The translations under genes and the position numbers were made by a program. From the IMG/VR virus record IMGVR_UViG_3300040807_000614, positions 1 to 21,534 of that record: a stretch of 21,534 nt of DNA; one strand, written 5' to 3'. This DNA comes from a virus. Every line of letters begins with the position of its first letter. Position 1 is the first letter of the stretch. The notes below the pieces were generated by a model. The model saw nothing but the letters and a program-made list of their open reading frames with translations. It had not been told where the DNA came from and ran no database searches. Of this stretch, positions 7,828 to 13,426 are shown one piece after another.

Positions 7828-8433
7828 TTAAATATCAAACCGTTCCTTGACCATTGTCTTAAAACGATTTGGTTCAAACTCCAAGAAAGGTTTATACTTT
7901 CTGGATTTGTCTATTATATCAAAACTAACATGTTTGTCAACTATTTTCTCACTCCAGTACGAAAATATATTCGCCATGAAAGCTAAAATAGTAAACGTCT
8001 CAAGACTAATCTTCTTTTGTAATAACAATGTCATCACAAGAGGATGTTGTCCATCGACTGATATAAAGTTTCGCTTGTATTCATCATTAAGATGAGCAAG
8101 CTCGGATTTGAAGACATAACCTAATGATTCTATCTTTTTCCTCCAATTCATATATCTGGCTTCGCCTTCGCTGTCAAGCAAATCGCGTACCCAGATGTTT
8201 TTATTTATTAAAAGATTACTTAAAATGAGTCCTTGAACATCATCTTTTTTCGCTAATTTTGCGAATGAATAGGCATCGTTTCGAGACATAAATGTTTCGT
8301 AATTTGCACGTACCTTTCCATTGTATTTAAAGTAATCGTAATTGTCCGTTGTAAAATGTTTTTTCAATGCTAAGAATTTAACATAAGCATTAAAACTATC
8401 ATCACTTGCTAAAGTCTGTGATATCTTGTTCAT
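7828..8433 (-). CDS. 59: Helicase loader gp59
   Basis: Loader that places gp41 helicase on gp32-coated fork DNA. The 201-aa length is close to T4 gp59 (about 217). The N-terminal region has the family pattern FNAYVKFLALKKHFTTDNYD, then FKYNGKV and FMSRNDAYSFAKLAKK. The protein is basic and helical throughout. It overlaps the end of gp33 by 32 bases and lies 36 bases before gp32, giving gp33-gp59-gp32 as in T4. GAAGGA lies just before the ATG at 8433. An internal promoter-like sequence for gp32 lies near its 3' end. Confidence 0.92.
   Translation of the reverse strand: MNKISQTLASDDSFNAYVKFLALKKHFTTDNYDYFKYNGKVRANYETFMSRNDAYSFAKLAKKDDVQGLILSNLLINKNIWVRDLLDSEGEARYMNWRKKIESLGYVFKSELAHLNDEYKRNFISVDGQHPLVMTLLLQKKISLETFTILAFMANIFSYWSEKIVDKHVSFDIIDKSRKYKPFLEFEPNRFKTMVKERFDI
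7913..7940 (-). promoter_or_regulatory. Possible internal sigma70 promoter for gp32, inside gp59
   Basis: Within the gp59 coding sequence the minus strand reads TTGACA, 16 bases, TATAAT, with both hexamers at consensus. A start here would give a leader of roughly 115 bases before gp32. The spacer differs from the exact 17 of the intergenic promoters, and the hexamers are also constrained by coding, so it may be coincidence. Confidence 0.4.
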
Positions 8434-8677
8434 CTTCCTTCTTCACCATCTTTAAAGTAACTGCCTCAGTCCGAATCTTTTCTTTCAAGATAGAACTCTT
8501 CTTTACGATTTGAGCAATTGTTTCTATTTCAATTCCATTCTTCTCGGAGAAGTCGACTAAGGCGTCAATATATGGAACTCCTTTTGAAATATGTTTGCTT
8601 ATTTCGTGATGGATTTTATCGGGTGTTAGAGCTACAACGGACATATCAGTTTTTTCCTTTGAATTCTTTTTTGTCAT
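8402..8677 (-). CDS. 33: Late transcription coactivator gp33
   Basis: A 91-aa helical protein matching the small gp33 family of T4-like phages. It bridges the gp45 sliding clamp and host RNA polymerase to activate late promoters with gp55. The region KIHHEISKHISKG-VPYIDALVDFSEKNGIEIE (about 21-53) followed by KEKIRTEAVTLKMVKK shows the family order. It lies immediately upstream of and overlapping gp59, the T4 gene order. AAGG is five bases before the ATG. Two sigma70-type promoters lie directly upstream (8689-8807), so it would be made early, ready for the late promoters seen elsewhere in the window. Confidence 0.85.
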   Translation of the reverse strand: MTKKNSKEKTDMSVVALTPDKIHHEISKHISKGVPYIDALVDFSEKNGIEIETIAQIVKKSSILKEKIRTEAVTLKMVKKEDEQDITDFSK

Positions 8678-8688
8678 GTATACCTTAT

Positions 8689-8717
8689 ATTATATACTAG
8701 TTAACTGCGTATGTCAA
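8689..8717 (-). promoter_or_regulatory. Consensus sigma70 promoter, proximal, for gp33-gp59-gp32
   Basis: Minus strand TTGACA (8717-8712), exactly 17 bases, TATAAT (8694-8689). This is a perfect match to both hexamers and the ideal spacer. The start site would lie just before the gp33 ribosome site, giving a very short leader. Confidence 0.9.
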
Positions 8718-8778
8718 TAGTTATTTTTGAAATGTATAATAAACCTGCTCAGCTGAAGTATTTCAACCGGACAAGTCT

Positions 8779-8807
8779 ATTATAACAAAGTTTTACTTAG
8801 ATGTCAA
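8779..8807 (-). promoter_or_regulatory. Consensus sigma70 promoter, distal, for gp33-gp59-gp32
   Basis: Minus strand TTGACA (8807-8802), 17 bases, TATAAT (8784-8779). It is 90 bases upstream of the proximal copy. The leader it produces contains an inverted repeat TTGAAAT/ATTTCAA (8760-8766 with 8727-8733) around a TCAGCTGA palindrome. Confidence 0.9.
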
Positions 8808-8871
8808 TCTATTTATTAAGTTAACATGTGGACTTCGATTATGACCATTCATGAGATTTATTCTTTGACAA

Positions 8872-8899
8872 AAGTATAACACCAAAAGTGTCTATACTT
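8872..8899 (-). terminator. Hairpin terminator at the end of the bilin operon
   Basis: On the minus strand AAGTATA pairs with TATACTT, then after one bulged G, ACAC pairs with GTGT around a TTTTG loop; TTG follows the stem, so the T tail is poor. The stem spans the stop codon of the bilin reductase gene. It is AT-rich and thus weaker than the one behind gp32, but it is placed to separate the bilin genes from gp33. Confidence 0.6.
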
Positions 8900-9587
8900 C
8901 TTCAAATAAAACATTCTCTACATATTGATTCTTGCGTTCTTCAGGTACACCCATTGCGAGTATTGAAGAATGAAGCATCTTATTCATTTTCTGATTACGA
9001 CAATATTTGTTCTGTGCTTCTTTTGTATTCAGACAATCTAATTTCTGATGAACAGGATTTCCCATCTCTGAACAATAAAAAGTAACTAAGTTCAAAGCCA
9101 TCTGACAAAGTTGGTCTGTTTCTAATCCTTCTCTTATTGAACCTGCGCCTACAATATTTTCGGAAAAGATTTCTTTTGCCCAGTCAGGCATCTCTCTTGC
9201 TCTTGTCCAAGTTAGTTCTTCGGTTTCGTATTTAAACTTATCTAGGAATACATGACCTCGGTCGTGAAGTGGAGAGTAATCGCAAAAGCAACCTGATATC
9301 TTTTTAGGATTAGCAACAATATCTAAACCAAAGATAGGAAGGTCAACATCAAACTCAGGAAACACATTAATATGCATTAACCACAATTTGTTTTTACCTA
9401 CAGGTTCAATTGTTTTTAAATGACATTTGCGAATAATGTCGTTTGACCAAAAGTGATCTTCCCAACCGTTTAAGTCTGCTGTGTGTTTAGGATTATCATA
9501 ACGTTCCATATAGGAATCAAACACATTACAGATTTCCTCTGATAAATTTCTCAATCTATCAAAGAGAGGACTTTCAATTTTATTCAT
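8892..9587 (-). CDS. pcyX: Ferredoxin-dependent bilin reductase, PcyA/PcyX type
   Basis: A 231-aa member of the ferredoxin-dependent bilin reductases, which reduce biliverdin to phycobilins. GWEDHFWSND (41-50), LWLMHINVFPEFD (68-80), DLPIFGLDIV (82-91) and CFCDYSPLHDRG (100-111) follow the PcyA-like order; Asp103 fits the conserved catalytic Asp. The sequence is unlike cyanophage PebS as I recall it. Phage PcyX enzymes are described as making phycoerythrobilin by four-electron reduction; assigning this gene to PcyX rather than PcyA rests on phage context. I chose the ATG at 9587, which overlaps the heme oxygenase stop by 8 bases and has GGGAAGA upstream; the frame extends to 9701 but would overlap heme oxygenase by over 120 bases. 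Confidence 0.88.
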   Translation of the reverse strand: MNKIESPLFDRLRNLSEEICNVFDSYMERYDNPKHTADLNGWEDHFWSNDIIRKCHLKTIEPVGKNKLWLMHINVFPEFDVDLPIFGLDIVANPKKISGCFCDYSPLHDRGHVFLDKFKYETEELTWTRAREMPDWAKEIFSENIVGAGSIREGLETDQLCQMALNLVTFYCSEMGNPVHQKLDCLNTKEAQNKYCRNQKMNKMLHSSILAMGVPEERKNQYVENVLFEEV

Positions 9588-10200
9588 TGTCTTCCCAACC
9601 GCCCATCTGTCTTGCCATCGCATAATTTTCTGGTTCGTAATCTTCTGCGTTGTTTCGATAGTTTTCCATGAGCTCGTGGAATAACCTTTCTGCATATTCA
9701 AAACATATCATTGCTTCGTCAGCCATTCCATCATGTAATAATTCTCTTACTTGTTTAATCAACTCTGCTCTGTTTTCAAATTCATACATAAGACCTGCGC
9801 CGGGAACATTTCTTTTAATGATTTGACCACCGTGAGCATCTCCAAAGTGTCTTACATACAAATGAGCAAGTAATGCTTCGTTATCACCATCTTCGAGAAG
9901 TTTATGAATATGTTTATTATATTCTATAACGGATTCAAAGTTTTCTTCAACTTCTTCTAAATCGTAAGTAGATTGTAATTCTGATAAATCTTCTTCAATT
10001 AAAGTTGACCTAAAGATAGGTTCTAATTCCATCGGTACTTCAACCGCTGATTCCAATACCATATAATTTTGTAATTGGGCGTGTAAATATTCTTGGTAAA
10101 GTTTAGGACTGATATTCCCAGAAAGTAACATATCGGCAAATTCAGTTCTTTCTGCGTTATCGTGGTGTTGCCTTGTTAGTTCTTTTAAATTGTTTGCCAT
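9580..10200 (-). CDS. ho1: Heme oxygenase (biliverdin-forming)
   Basis: Cleaves heme to biliverdin, Fe2+ and CO using ferredoxin-supplied electrons. At 206 aa it is slightly short of cyanobacterial HO1 (about 240). The proximal heme ligand is His13 in TRQHHDNAE (family pattern HxxAE), and the distal helix is RHFGDAHGGQIIKR (about 116-129) with the family GDxxGG. The C-terminal FEYAERLFHELMENY also fits the fold. GAGGAAA precedes the ATG at 10200. It is translationally coupled to the bilin reductase, which would take its biliverdin. The leader begins at the late promoter box at 10240-10247, implying late expression. Confidence 0.93.
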   Translation of the reverse strand: MANNLKELTRQHHDNAERTEFADMLLSGNISPKLYQEYLHAQLQNYMVLESAVEVPMELEPIFRSTLIEEDLSELQSTYDLEEVEENFESVIEYNKHIHKLLEDGDNEALLAHLYVRHFGDAHGGQIIKRNVPGAGLMYEFENRAELIKQVRELLHDGMADEAMICFEYAERLFHELMENYRNNAEDYEPENYAMARQMGGWEDNE

Positions 10201-10239
10201 TTCGTTTCCTCATGATTTAATTCATTTTGTATATGAAAG

Positions 10240-10251
10240 TATTTATAAATA
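10240..10251. promoter_or_regulatory. Palindromic bidirectional late promoter
   Basis: TATTTATAAATA is its own reverse complement and contains the T4 late box TATAAATA on both strands (plus 10244-10251, minus 10247-10240). The minus copy is 40 bases before the heme oxygenase ATG; the plus copy is 41 bases before the lipase ATG at 10292. It is the only late box in this 91-base divergent gap, and there is no sigma70-type promoter there. Confidence 0.75.
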
Positions 10252-10291
10252 ATTGCTGAACTCAATTGTATATATCTCAATGGGAGAACTT

Positions 10292-11038
10292 ATGAAAAAT
10301 AAAGTACAATTTGATGATGTAAAAAGTGAAGCTATTAAAAAAGCAGAAATGGCAAAAATTGCATATGAAGATGGTAAGGAAGCCAAACCATTATTCAAAG
10401 CATTAGGTTATACCGGTCATAAATTTATTGATAAAGACGGCGCACAAGCTCATTGTGTTTGGAATAAAGAAGAATTCGTTCTATGTTGCCGCGGTACTGA
10501 ACCTACAGAACTCAACGACCTTAAAGCAGATTTAAATATTTGGCCTGATAAGGCTCAAGTTGGTGGTTGGGTACATAACGGTTTCCAAAACGAAGTTGAC
10601 GATATCTGGGAAGACGTTATGAAAGAATTTGGAAAACATTCAGATAAAAAGATTTCAATTTGTGGACATTCATTAGGTGGAGCAATGGCAACAATTGCTG
10701 CTTCAAGATTAAAAGTACACAAACCTGTTCTATATACATTTGGATCACCAAGAGTTGGTAATGCCGAGTTTGTAAAGAACATGTCAAGTGTTGAACATTA
10801 TCGTTTTGTTAATAACAATGATTTAGTTACAGTCATACCACCTTGGGTTATGGGTTACCGTCATCACGGTACAGTTATGTATTTTAACTATAACGGTATT
10901 ATCAAGAACCTTGCTTGGTGGAGAAAGTTGAAAGATAAACTACGAGGTATTGTGACTTCGTGGATTAATCTAAAGCCTTTTGACGGCCTTGCAGACCACT
11001 CAATGGATAACTATACAAAATATACTAAGGACAACTAA
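10292..11038 (+). CDS. Class 3 lipase family protein
   Basis: Alpha/beta-hydrolase of the lipase class 3 group, expected to cleave acyl esters of glycerolipids. The nucleophile is Ser127 in CGHSLGGAMA (124-133), the likely acid is Asp177 in NNNDLVTVIPP, and the likely catalytic His is 236 in DHSMDNY. The oxyanion-side CCRGTE (65-70) and TFGSPRVGN (149-157) are also typical. Length is 248 aa. There is no signal peptide, so it would act in the cytoplasm or at the inner membrane. I chose the ATG at 10292, preceded by GGGAGA, over one at 10253, which would start near the promoter. Its stop overlaps the next start (TAATG). It begins a six-gene late cassette with several membrane proteins. Confidence 0.9.
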   Translation: MKNKVQFDDVKSEAIKKAEMAKIAYEDGKEAKPLFKALGYTGHKFIDKDGAQAHCVWNKEEFVLCCRGTEPTELNDLKADLNIWPDKAQVGGWVHNGFQNEVDDIWEDVMKEFGKHSDKKISICGHSLGGAMATIAASRLKVHKPVLYTFGSPRVGNAEFVKNMSSVEHYRFVNNNDLVTVIPPWVMGYRHHGTVMYFNYNGIIKNLAWWRKLKDKLRGIVTSWINLKPFDGLADHSMDNYTKYTKDN

Positions 11039-11406
11039 TGGACATTTTAGAGAGGCTATTATCAGATACCTTATGGATTTATACAGCAATCCTTGGTTCA
11101 ATCGCAGGCGCAGGATTCTTGTTTTGGTTTAAAGATACAAGAATGGCAACTTGGGCGGTAGCAAAATTTGACGGTATTTTAGAATATCTTGTAATTCGTT
11201 GGGGTTGGACTTGGTTACAAAATGACCCTGAGGCTTGGAGAAAAAAGTATCCTCGTATTACTGGAAAAATTGATGAGCTTGAAGATAGAATAGAAATTCT
11301 TGAAGTAGATTCACATCCTCCTGTTGCTCCTGGTGGAACAACTGAGCTTAAATCGTTGATTGATGATATCAATAAAAGATTAGATAATCTTGAAAAGAAA
11401 AAGTAA
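11038..11406 (+). CDS. Membrane-anchored coiled-coil protein (122 aa)
   Basis: One N-terminal membrane segment (about residues 11-31, LWIYTAILGSIAGAGFLFWF) is followed by a Trp-rich stretch (WGWTWLQNDPEAWRKKYP) and two heptad-like helices (about 74-90 and 104-122, ending KRLDNLEKKK) separated by a Pro/Gly linker (HPPVAPGGTT). I recognise similar conserved hypotheticals in marine T4-like phages; function unknown. TAATG overlaps join it to the lipase upstream and the Fe-S carrier downstream. The layout (short N-terminus, one membrane span, soluble coiled coil) could suit a spanin-like or scaffold role, but nothing is diagnostic. Confidence 0.8.
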   Translation: MDILERLLSDTLWIYTAILGSIAGAGFLFWFKDTRMATWAVAKFDGILEYLVIRWGWTWLQNDPEAWRKKYPRITGKIDELEDRIEILEVDSHPPVAPGGTTELKSLIDDINKRLDNLEKKK

Positions 11407-11720
11407 TGGAACTAACCGATGCAGCAATATCTAAAGCAATTGAAAAAACGTCAGGATCGCAACCTAGCTATATTAGGTTGGGTGTCACTGCTGGTGGGTG
11501 TGTTGGGTTTGAGTATATTATTGAATATGCTAATAAAATTAATAATGATGATATTGTAACTGATTACGGAAAGTTTAAGATAGTCATAGATAAGTTGTCC
11601 GAGTCGTATCTTAAAGATGCAACATTGGATTGGATGAAGGAAGGATTGAACGAATCGTTTAGAATTATCAATCCAAACGAAACCGCTTCTTGCGGTTGTG
11701 GAGTATCAATAGGATTTTAA
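11406..11720 (+). CDS. A-type iron-sulfur carrier (IscA/HesB-like)
   Basis: A 104-aa A-type Fe-S cluster carrier. The three conserved cysteines are Cys32 in AGGCVGFEY and Cys96/Cys98 in SCGCGVSIGF, with the family spacing C-x63-C-x-C; FKIVID (57-62) and FRIINPNETASCGCG are also typical. Such proteins accept and pass on 2Fe-2S or 4Fe-4S clusters, and homologues occur in marine T4-like phages. It is coupled by TAATG to the gene before it. The bilin reductase and heme oxygenase across the shared promoter depend on ferredoxin, so a link with Fe-S supply or with iron released from heme is conceivable but inferred. Confidence 0.92.
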   Translation: MELTDAAISKAIEKTSGSQPSYIRLGVTAGGCVGFEYIIEYANKINNDDIVTDYGKFKIVIDKLSESYLKDATLDWMKEGLNESFRIINPNETASCGCGVSIGF

Positions 11721-11721
11721 A

Positions 11722-11883
11722 ATGGAATTTATATTATTAGCAATTATGCTAACTTCTGTGACCTACTGTGTGGTAAGCTTGCTATTCATTAGGGAAGGAA
11801 GTAAAGGTATCACTAAACCTTACGTAACTAAAGACGGTAAGAAACATACCGCTCGGAAGTCTCGTATAGATTATATAGTGTAA
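11722..11883 (+). CDS. Small single-pass membrane protein (53 aa)
   Basis: Starts MEFILLAIMLTSVTYCVVSL, one hydrophobic span at residues 2-23, then a basic tail (about 24-53) rich in Lys and Arg. There is one base between the IscA-like stop and its ATG, so it is probably translated by coupling; no separate ribosome site is clear. The charge pattern predicts the N-terminus outside and the basic tail in the cytoplasm. It is in the same frame-tight operon as the lipase. No family is recognised. Confidence 0.65.
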   Translation: MEFILLAIMLTSVTYCVVSLLFIREGSKGITKPYVTKDGKKHTARKSRIDYIV

Positions 11884-11902
11884 AATAAAAAAGGAGAAAA
11901 AT

Positions 11903-12067
11903 ATGTTAGATTTTATTAAAGATAGATTAGTCGAAAGAACTTCATTAGACGGTGGCGTACTAATCGCAATATGCGGGTCTATAATTTTATTCGGTGGTAT
12001 TGTAAAACTTGCAGCCTGGGTTGGTCTAGGTTGGGGAGTATATACTTTAGTTAAAGGCGAAAAATAA
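11903..12067 (+). CDS. Small membrane protein (54 aa)
   Basis: Begins MLDFIKDRLVERTSLDGG, an amphipathic charged N-terminus, followed by a long hydrophobic region (about 19-50) that could form one long or two short spans, ending KGEK. An excellent AAGGAG ribosome site lies 7 bases before the ATG, the first strong one in the cassette, implying high expression. Similar short proteins with ERTSLDG occur in marine T4-like phages as conserved hypotheticals. Size and topology are compatible with a small holin-like or membrane-stress protein. It overlaps the next gene as TAATG. Confidence 0.75.
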   Translation: MLDFIKDRLVERTSLDGGVLIAICGSIILFGGIVKLAAWVGLGWGVYTLVKGEK

Positions 12068-12390
12068 TGGAAGAAGAACTTAAAGCAAGCGGACATCATC
12101 CTGCTGATACAAATGGAGACGGTAAAGTTTCCAAAGTCGAAGAGGCAATGTATTTAGAGTTTAAGAGAAAAGAACTCGAAGACCAGGATGCAATGAGAGA
12201 TGCACAACGTAGTATGGCATGGTTCTCATTATATGGAATGTTAGCATATCCTGTTTTAGTAATCGGATCCAATGTGGTCGGTTATGAAAAGGCAGCTGAT
12301 ATCTTGGGCGATATGGCAGGAGTATATTTTATTGCTGTTGCTGGTATTGTTGCTGCATTCTTTGGTGCACAAGCTTGGACTAAAAAGTAA
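12067..12390 (+). CDS. Two-span membrane protein with an EF-hand-like loop (107 aa)
   Basis: Residues 14-25 read DTNGDGKVSKVE, a 12-residue EF-hand-type loop with Asp14, Asn16, Asp18, Gly19 and Glu25 in the calcium-ligand positions, flanked by a helix (YLEFKRKELEDQDAMRDAQR). Two hydrophobic segments follow (about 50-72 and 82-104), and the protein ends TKK. This would put a possible Ca2+/Mg2+-sensing loop on the cytoplasmic face. Homologues are common conserved hypotheticals in marine T4-like phages. It is the last gene of the late cassette, 3 bases before a hairpin terminator. Confidence 0.82.
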   Translation: MEEELKASGHHPADTNGDGKVSKVEEAMYLEFKRKELEDQDAMRDAQRSMAWFSLYGMLAYPVLVIGSNVVGYEKAADILGDMAGVYFIAVAGIVAAFFGAQAWTKK

Positions 12391-12393
12391 AGG

Positions 12394-12412
12394 AAGGGGC
12401 GCAATGCCCCTT
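12394..12412 (+). terminator. Hairpin terminator between convergent operons
   Basis: AAGGGGC pairs with GCCCCTT around a GCAAT loop; the T-rich stretch TTATTATTT follows on the plus strand. It directly follows the EF-hand gene. On the minus strand the same stem is followed by CCTTTACTTTTT, so it may also stop transcripts arriving from the gene at 12416. Confidence 0.85.
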
Positions 12413-12415
12413 TTA

Positions 12416-12679
12416 TTATTTCTCTACTGAATGTAGAGTTTCTATTTTGACGGTGTCATGATAATCACCATCGGAAAAATCTCTAATAGCGGTTTCTTTA
12501 TATAAGTAACCATCTTTAACTCTATAAGAAACAACTTCTTTTCTAAATACACCTTCCATTTTACTTAACGAAGTTTTAAACGGTCCTTCGTTATATACAT
12601 CAAATGGTTTGGTTGCTTCGTCAATCATCTTTTTCTTAAGAGGTGTTAATACCTCAACATTGTGTCCTTTATAATTCAT
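12416..12679 (-). CDS. Conserved hypothetical protein (87 aa)
   Basis: Starts MNYKGHNVEVLTP and has a helical stretch (KKKMIDEATKPFDVYN) followed by predicted beta strands, including VVSYRVKDGYLYKETAIRDF and a GDYHDTVKIETL end. The VKDG-x-L-x-KET-x-R-x-F / DYxDT pattern resembles small conserved hypotheticals of marine T4-like phages. AGAGGA precedes the ATG. It lies last in the operon behind the tail-fibre-like gene. No function is known to me. Confidence 0.7.
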   Translation of the reverse strand: MNYKGHNVEVLTPLKKKMIDEATKPFDVYNEGPFKTSLSKMEGVFRKEVVSYRVKDGYLYKETAIRDFSDGDYHDTVKIETLHSVEK

Positions 12680-12682
12680 AAT

Positions 12683-13417
12683 TTATTCCTCTTCAGGGGG
12701 TTGTTGGTCTGGGTGAGTACCCTCTAACCATTGTAATCTTTCTGGGTCGTCTTCAGGTTCAAATTCTCCATCAACTCCTTCCTCACCAGGGATTGGTGTT
12801 GATGTTGTTAATCTAAGACCAGAATTACCAAGTTCGTTTTCTTGTATTGCATGAGCAGGAACAATAGTTGTGTTAGCTTCGCCTGGTACAATTTCACCTG
12901 CCATATCTCCATCTCGTGCTCGAGCCATTCGAGCATTCTGAATCCAATCAGGATTGTTTGTTACTGTATCATTATAAACAGTTGCTATATGGTCAAAGAA
13001 TGCTGTACCTGGTCCTAGTGTTTGAAAATCCCAAGTTAGGTAATTTACTTCGTCCCAAAATGCTTCTCTTGCTGCATGATATTCATCAGCATACATATAT
13101 GATTTACTTCCCGCTTGGTTGCGACCAATTAGTATCATTGTTCCAACGAAGTGAGTACCTTCTACAAATCCTGAAGACATTGTTAATGCATAACCATCTT
13201 CTGAACATACAAAAACAACTCCGCCTGCATCAGCTGAATTTAAATGAGATTGAAATTGTGTACGAATATATTCACGCTTTGCTTCATTGTCACCAGCAGC
13301 GACAGGTGTGCCTTCCCAAGGATAGCTTCCATTATTTAAGTTATCAATACAATCATCAAACATTCGGTTGAAGTCTGTATCGTTAATCTCTGTTATTAAA
13401 TCAAATCTTATTGCCAT
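12683..13417 (-). CDS. Unknown protein with acidic Pro-rich tail, next to tail-fibre-like gene (244 aa)
   Basis: Residues 1-170 look like a folded alpha/beta domain: an acidic helix (DTDFNRMFDDCIDNLN), a central AGGVVFVCSEDGYALTMSSGFVEG hairpin, then MILIGRNQAGSKSYMY and a helix with DEYHAAREAFWDEVNYL. The last 40 residues are Pro/Glu-rich and disordered (EEGVDGEFEPEDDPERLQW...QQPPEEE). I do not recognise the family; the beta-strand plus IGR...S-YMY arrangement faintly recalls acetyltransferase folds but lacks a clear acetyl-CoA loop. It lies 9 bases after the tail-fibre-like gene with its own ribosome site (AGGA), so it could be a fibre chaperone, adhesin modifier or virion protein. Confidence 0.7.
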   Translation of the reverse strand: MAIRFDLITEINDTDFNRMFDDCIDNLNNGSYPWEGTPVAAGDNEAKREYIRTQFQSHLNSADAGGVVFVCSEDGYALTMSSGFVEGTHFVGTMILIGRNQAGSKSYMYADEYHAAREAFWDEVNYLTWDFQTLGPGTAFFDHIATVYNDTVTNNPDWIQNARMARARDGDMAGEIVPGEANTTIVPAHAIQENELGNSGLRLTTSTPIPGEEGVDGEFEPEDDPERLQWLEGTHPDQQPPEEE

Positions 13418-13426
13418 TATATAATC

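Noticed and set aside
8161-8220. AATAAATA on the minus strand in gp59 as a late promoter
   Set aside because: One mismatch to the box, inside an AT-rich coding stretch, and the downstream genes are early or middle replication genes.
9588-9701. N-terminal extension of the bilin reductase
   Set aside because: It would overlap the heme oxygenase gene by more than 120 bases, and the extra residues resemble the shifted frame of heme oxygenase; the ATG at 9587 has a ribosome site.
12916-13371. A 151-codon open frame on the plus strand
   Set aside because: It lies antisense to the 244-aa gene, has a composition (His/Leu/Gln-rich) typical of reverse-frame shadows, no ribosome site, and contradicts the promoter direction.
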